Source: CAYNNQ01 sp964398785
GTDB taxonomy: Bacteria; Desulfobacterota; Desulfovibrionia; Desulfovibrionales; Desulfonatronovibrionaceae
DNA length: 64,000 nt
Assembly: GCA_964398785.1 (NCBI GenBank)
Contig: CAYNNQ010000008.1
Span: 22,978 to 86,977, forward strand
Direction: 5' to 3'
The position numbers were made by a program, and so were the translations under genes. Below are positions 61,190 through 64,000 of this stretch, piece by piece (position 1 is the stretch's first letter; each line of letters starts with the position of its first letter). A model generated the notes under the pieces. The model searched no databases, had not been told where the DNA came from, and saw nothing but the letters and a program-made list of their open reading frames with translations.

Positions 61190-61243
61190 TCTAGCTTCTA
61201 TCCGGGAATTTTTGAATTTCCGGATAAGAACTAGTCTAGTCTA
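61187..61243. repeat. Repeat C copy 3 between two stop codons
   Basis: TAGTCTAGCTTCTATCCGGG and TTTCCGGATAAGAACTAGTC form an imperfect palindrome, ending in tandem CTAGT units. The first TAG is the stop of the DUF2156 gene and the last CTA is the stop of topA on the other strand, so the element exactly bridges the two. It resembles the right end of copy 1 near rpoN. The hairpin may act as a transcription end for both genes. Confidence 0.65.
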
Positions 61244-63481
61244 GTCTTCGCTTTCCTCCCGGTAGTTGCACCCTTTTTGAGGACAGGCCAGGTGCTCCCC
61301 GCGGGCCTTGGTGTTCTTGTGCACCAAAATGGGAGAGCCGCATTGTGGGCACTCCTTTGTTACCGGATAATCCCATACTGCGTAAGTGCAGTCCGGAAAT
61401 CGGCTACAGCCGTAAAATATCTTCCCCCGCTTGGAGCTCCTTTCCACCAGCTCCCCGGAGCACTCTTCCTGGGGACATTTTACACCCGTGGAGTAGGACT
61501 GCGTGTATTTGCAGTCCGGATAACCGGTGCAGGCAATGAACCTGCTTCCGGTGCGCGATTTTTTTATCACCAGGTCGTTGCCGCATTGGGGACATTCCCC
61601 CACTTTGGGGGCATTTTGTTCTTCGCGCTGGACAAACTGGATGCGGCCTTCCTCGTCCCGGGTGAAATCCGAAGTGTTCCGGCAGTCCGGGTATCCGGAA
61701 CAGGCCAGAAAAGCCCCGTTTTTCCCGAAACGGATGAGCATGGGCAGTCCGCATTGGCTGCACTTTATGTCCGTTTCTATCCCGGCCTTGATCTCGGCCA
61801 TTTCCTCAGTAGCCTTATTTATCGCCGGGTACAGGTAGTTTGCAAATTCGTTCAGCAGCTCTACCCAGTCCTTTTTCCCGTAAGCTACAGTATCCAGATC
61901 GTTTTCCAGCTTTGCAGTGAACTCCACATCCATAAGATGGGGGAAGTGTTCGACCAAAAGGTCGTTTACCGCGCATCCCAATTCAGTTGGTTGGAACTGA
62001 CGCTGTTCCAGAACCACGTAATTCCGTTCGGCTATAGTGGAAATTATGGAGGCATAGGTCGATGGACGGCCAATGCCCAGTTCTTCCAGCTTGCGCACTA
62101 GTGAGGCCTCGGAGAAGCGGTTGGGGGGCTGGGTGAATTTTTGTTCTTTTTTCAGCTCAATTAGATCCAGGAGTTCATCTTCTTTTAACGCGGGGAGTTC
62201 TACCGCGTTCTCCGCATCCTTGCTCTGATAAATGCTCAAGAAGCCGGGGAAGGTAACTCTTTCCCCCTTGGCCCGCCAGAGTGTATTCCCGGCCTGGACA
62301 ATGGCCACGGTATCCCAAAACACGGCCGCGGCCATCTGGGAAGCTATGAATCTGGCCCATATAAGGGAATACAACTTGTATTGATCAGCTGGGAGATAGG
62401 AACGGATGTTTTCCGGGGTAATCGTGGGATCCACGGGGCGAATGGCTTCATGTGCGTCCTGAGCGGACTTTTTCCCCCGAAAGTTGCGGATTTTGGAAGG
62501 GCAGTAGTCGCTGCCCATATTCTGGGTGATCCATTCCCTGGCGGTTTCCTGGGCTTCACGGGCCACGCGCACGGAATCGGTGCGCATATAGGTGATTAAA
62601 GCAGTGGTGCCTCTTTTCCCTAGATCAACTCCTTCGTACAGACGCTGGGCGGTGGTCATTGTCCTTTTGGCCGAGAAGCGGAGCTTGCTGCTGGCTTCCT
62701 GCTGCAGGGTGGAAGTGATAAAAGGCGGCTTGGGCTGTCTTTTTCTTTCCTTTTCCTGTATTTCACTTATTTGGAACTGAATGTCTTCCAGGCTGGAGTG
62801 GAGCTGGTCAGCCTCTTCCCGGGAACCGATGGCCGGTTTTTTCCCGTCCACCTTCCACAGTTCAGTTTCAAATTGCCCGTTTTCCCCTTTTAGCACGGAA
62901 TTGAAAACCCAGTATTCCTGGGGAGTGAAGGCATAGCGTTCCCTTTCCCTGTCCACAATGAGGCGCAGGGCAACGGATTGCACACGTCCCGCGGAAAGCC
63001 CCCTTTTTACCTTCTTCCAGAGCAATGGGGATATTTTGTAGCCCACCAGACGGTCCAGTATTCGCCGGGCCTGCTGGGAATTAAACAGGTTTTTGTCCAG
63101 TTCGCGCGGAGAATCAAGGGCTTCGCGGACTGCGCGGCCGGTGATTTCGTTGAATTGGATACGTTTAAAATTGGAATTTTTTCCCTTGATGGTTTCGGCG
63201 ATGTGCCAGGCAATGGCCTCGCCTTCCCGATCCGGATCCGGGGCCAGATATACAGTGTCCGCTTGGGCCGCGGAGCTCTTTAGCTGGGAGACTATCTTTT
63301 GCTTGCCTTTGATGGTCTCGTATTCGGGGAGGAAGTCATTATCCTCGTCCACCCCTAGATTTTTGACCGGAAGGTCCCGGATATGCCCCACCGAAGCTTC
63401 GACCATATAGTCCTGGCCCAAAAATTTGCTTATTGTCCGGACTTTGGCCGGGGATTCGACTATAATCAGTTCTTTGCTCAT
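61241..63481 (-). CDS. topA: DNA topoisomerase I
   Basis: Type IA topoisomerase that relaxes negative supercoils. It is 746 residues. The TOPRIM acidic residues are Glu9 and Asp82/Asp84/Glu86 (PDPDRE), and the catalytic Tyr298 is in ITYMRTDSVRV. The C-terminus carries four zinc ribbons (CSQCG, CPQCG, CPQEEC and CPQCG sets). The N-terminus has the normal start MSKELIIVESPAK. No partner gene is obvious; in many genomes it neighbours dprA, which is absent here. Confidence 0.97.
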   Translation of the reverse strand: MSKELIIVESPAKVRTISKFLGQDYMVEASVGHIRDLPVKNLGVDEDNDFLPEYETIKGKQKIVSQLKSSAAQADTVYLAPDPDREGEAIAWHIAETIKGKNSNFKRIQFNEITGRAVREALDSPRELDKNLFNSQQARRILDRLVGYKISPLLWKKVKRGLSAGRVQSVALRLIVDRERERYAFTPQEYWVFNSVLKGENGQFETELWKVDGKKPAIGSREEADQLHSSLEDIQFQISEIQEKERKRQPKPPFITSTLQQEASSKLRFSAKRTMTTAQRLYEGVDLGKRGTTALITYMRTDSVRVAREAQETAREWITQNMGSDYCPSKIRNFRGKKSAQDAHEAIRPVDPTITPENIRSYLPADQYKLYSLIWARFIASQMAAAVFWDTVAIVQAGNTLWRAKGERVTFPGFLSIYQSKDAENAVELPALKEDELLDLIELKKEQKFTQPPNRFSEASLVRKLEELGIGRPSTYASIISTIAERNYVVLEQRQFQPTELGCAVNDLLVEHFPHLMDVEFTAKLENDLDTVAYGKKDWVELLNEFANYLYPAINKATEEMAEIKAGIETDIKCSQCGLPMLIRFGKNGAFLACSGYPDCRNTSDFTRDEEGRIQFVQREEQNAPKVGECPQCGNDLVIKKSRTGSRFIACTGYPDCKYTQSYSTGVKCPQEECSGELVERSSKRGKIFYGCSRFPDCTYAVWDYPVTKECPQCGSPILVHKNTKARGEHLACPQKGCNYREESED

Positions 63482-63807
63482 GATGAGGTGGCTATATATC
63501 CTGAAGTCCTTGTTATCAAGGGTAAAAAAAAACAGAAGGGTGGAAGTGGGAGGGTGAGAATATTAATGAAAAAAGTTAGGGTGTTAGGAATTAAAAATAA
63601 CGTATGTCGGTGGCGGATGGAAAAATCCCGCCGTGATTATTTTGCCCTGCGGGAAAGAAATTTGCTATTTCTTGAAGTGATGATAGCAAACCAGAAAAGG
63701 TGTTTCCAACACATTTACAAGACTTGTTTTTTAGTATTTGTTAAAAATTTCCGGCATACTATAATGCCCACACCTCATACATGTTTTTTTTTCCTGTACA
63801 TGGTCGT

Positions 63808-63955
63808 GTACTGTTGATATGTTATCTTCCGCCTGATCTTTTTTGATGCCAAACTACCGGCCAGGTGTTTTTCGGGCTCCGCCAACAGGACAAGAAAACA
63901 TATGAGCTTGTCATTAAAGTATATAAAAGGATCAAGGGAAAAATCGCTAAACTTT
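63808..63955 (+). repeat. Repeat A copy 6, within a 519-bp non-coding end
   Basis: Left arm ATCTTCCGCCTGATCTTTTT then TGATGCCAAACTACCGGCCA; the right arm has GGACAAGAAAACATATGAGC and AAAAGGATCAAGGGAAAAAT. The inner hairpin is missing. The rest of 63482-64000 shows no credible gene; a plus-strand frame with MKKVRVLGIKNN (from 63566) has no supporting features. The promoter for topA must lie in the first part. Confidence 0.65.
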
Positions 63956-64000
63956 CCCCCGTTGTCTAGACAAAATTTGGACTAAGTTAAGGTGGAAGAC

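Noticed and set aside
63383..63817. 144-codon plus-strand frame at the right end
   Set aside because: Its first third is antisense to topA, and the rest is AT-rich non-coding sequence.
1..64000. tRNA, rRNA or CRISPR array
   Set aside because: I saw no cloverleaf-like segment with CCA-type end, no rRNA stretch and no regularly spaced short repeat; the dispersed repeats here are irregular in spacing and have no spacers.

Overview
The window reads as a chromosomal core-gene region of a Gram-negative, flagellated bacterium of the Desulfovibrionales (Desulfobacterota) type. The evidence is the gene order pyrG-kdsA-kdsC-lptCAB-rpoN-hpf-ptsN-rapZ plus a mannose-type PTS, a yceD-rpmF-plsX-fab-glyA-rib-nusB-leuS superoperon, a MoeA with a fused periplasmic-binding-type domain, and a complex I without its NADH-oxidising module. 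The taxon is inferred from gene order and protein character; no rRNA or tRNA gene is visible. There is no phage, IS transposase or CRISPR array.

Layout. 1-8856 (+): end of CTP synthase, Kdo synthesis, LPS export genes, sigma-54, ribosome hibernation factor, EIIA-Ntr, RapZ and a mannose-family PTS (IIA, IIB, IIC; no IID). 9183-12095 (-): a large M16 metalloprotease. 12307-27215 (-): a long colinear block that starts at yceD and runs through L32, fatty-acid synthesis, glycine/C1 metabolism, riboflavin synthesis, NusB, LeuRS and LptE. 27378-31164: L28, a periplasmic coiled-coil protein, a TPR protein, GluRS and an NFU protein. 31663-33777 (-): a CBS-ACT sensor, a TIM-barrel protein, a glutaredoxin-like protein and a ferredoxin:thioredoxin-reductase-like catalytic subunit. 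34333-37365: acetate symporter ActP with its DUF485 partner, divergent from a DUF294-type nucleotidyltransferase. 37405-49011 (-): a 13-gene complex I locus, nuoABCDHIJK followed by four antiporter-like subunits and a small membrane protein. 49389-54447: TruA, a gene-poor AT-rich stretch, then two FrhB-family iron-sulfur flavoproteins, the second with an N-terminal PocR sensor domain. 54555-63481: MotE/FliJ, MoeA fusion, CobS, SAM hydrolase-type protein, DUF2156 protein and topoisomerase I.

How the genes work together. The lpt, kds and lptE genes serve outer-membrane LPS. The yceD-to-fabF and rib blocks couple ribosome parts, lipid and cofactor synthesis. Complex I has no NuoE, F or G, so it must take electrons from something other than NADH; the two FrhB-family proteins nearby are plausible but unproven candidates for electron input.

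The most unusual content is non-coding. Three families of dispersed, palindromic, MITE-like repeats (called A, B and C here) fill nearly every intergenic gap over 250 bp. Family A has nine full or decayed copies and a long inverted-repeat architecture. Family B (four copies, about 125 bp) ends in a GCCTGCAAAAA hairpin; three copies are flanked by apparent target-site duplications and one is nested inside an A element. Family C has three copies. These repeats also create false N-terminal extensions on several genes, so many starts here were moved inward.
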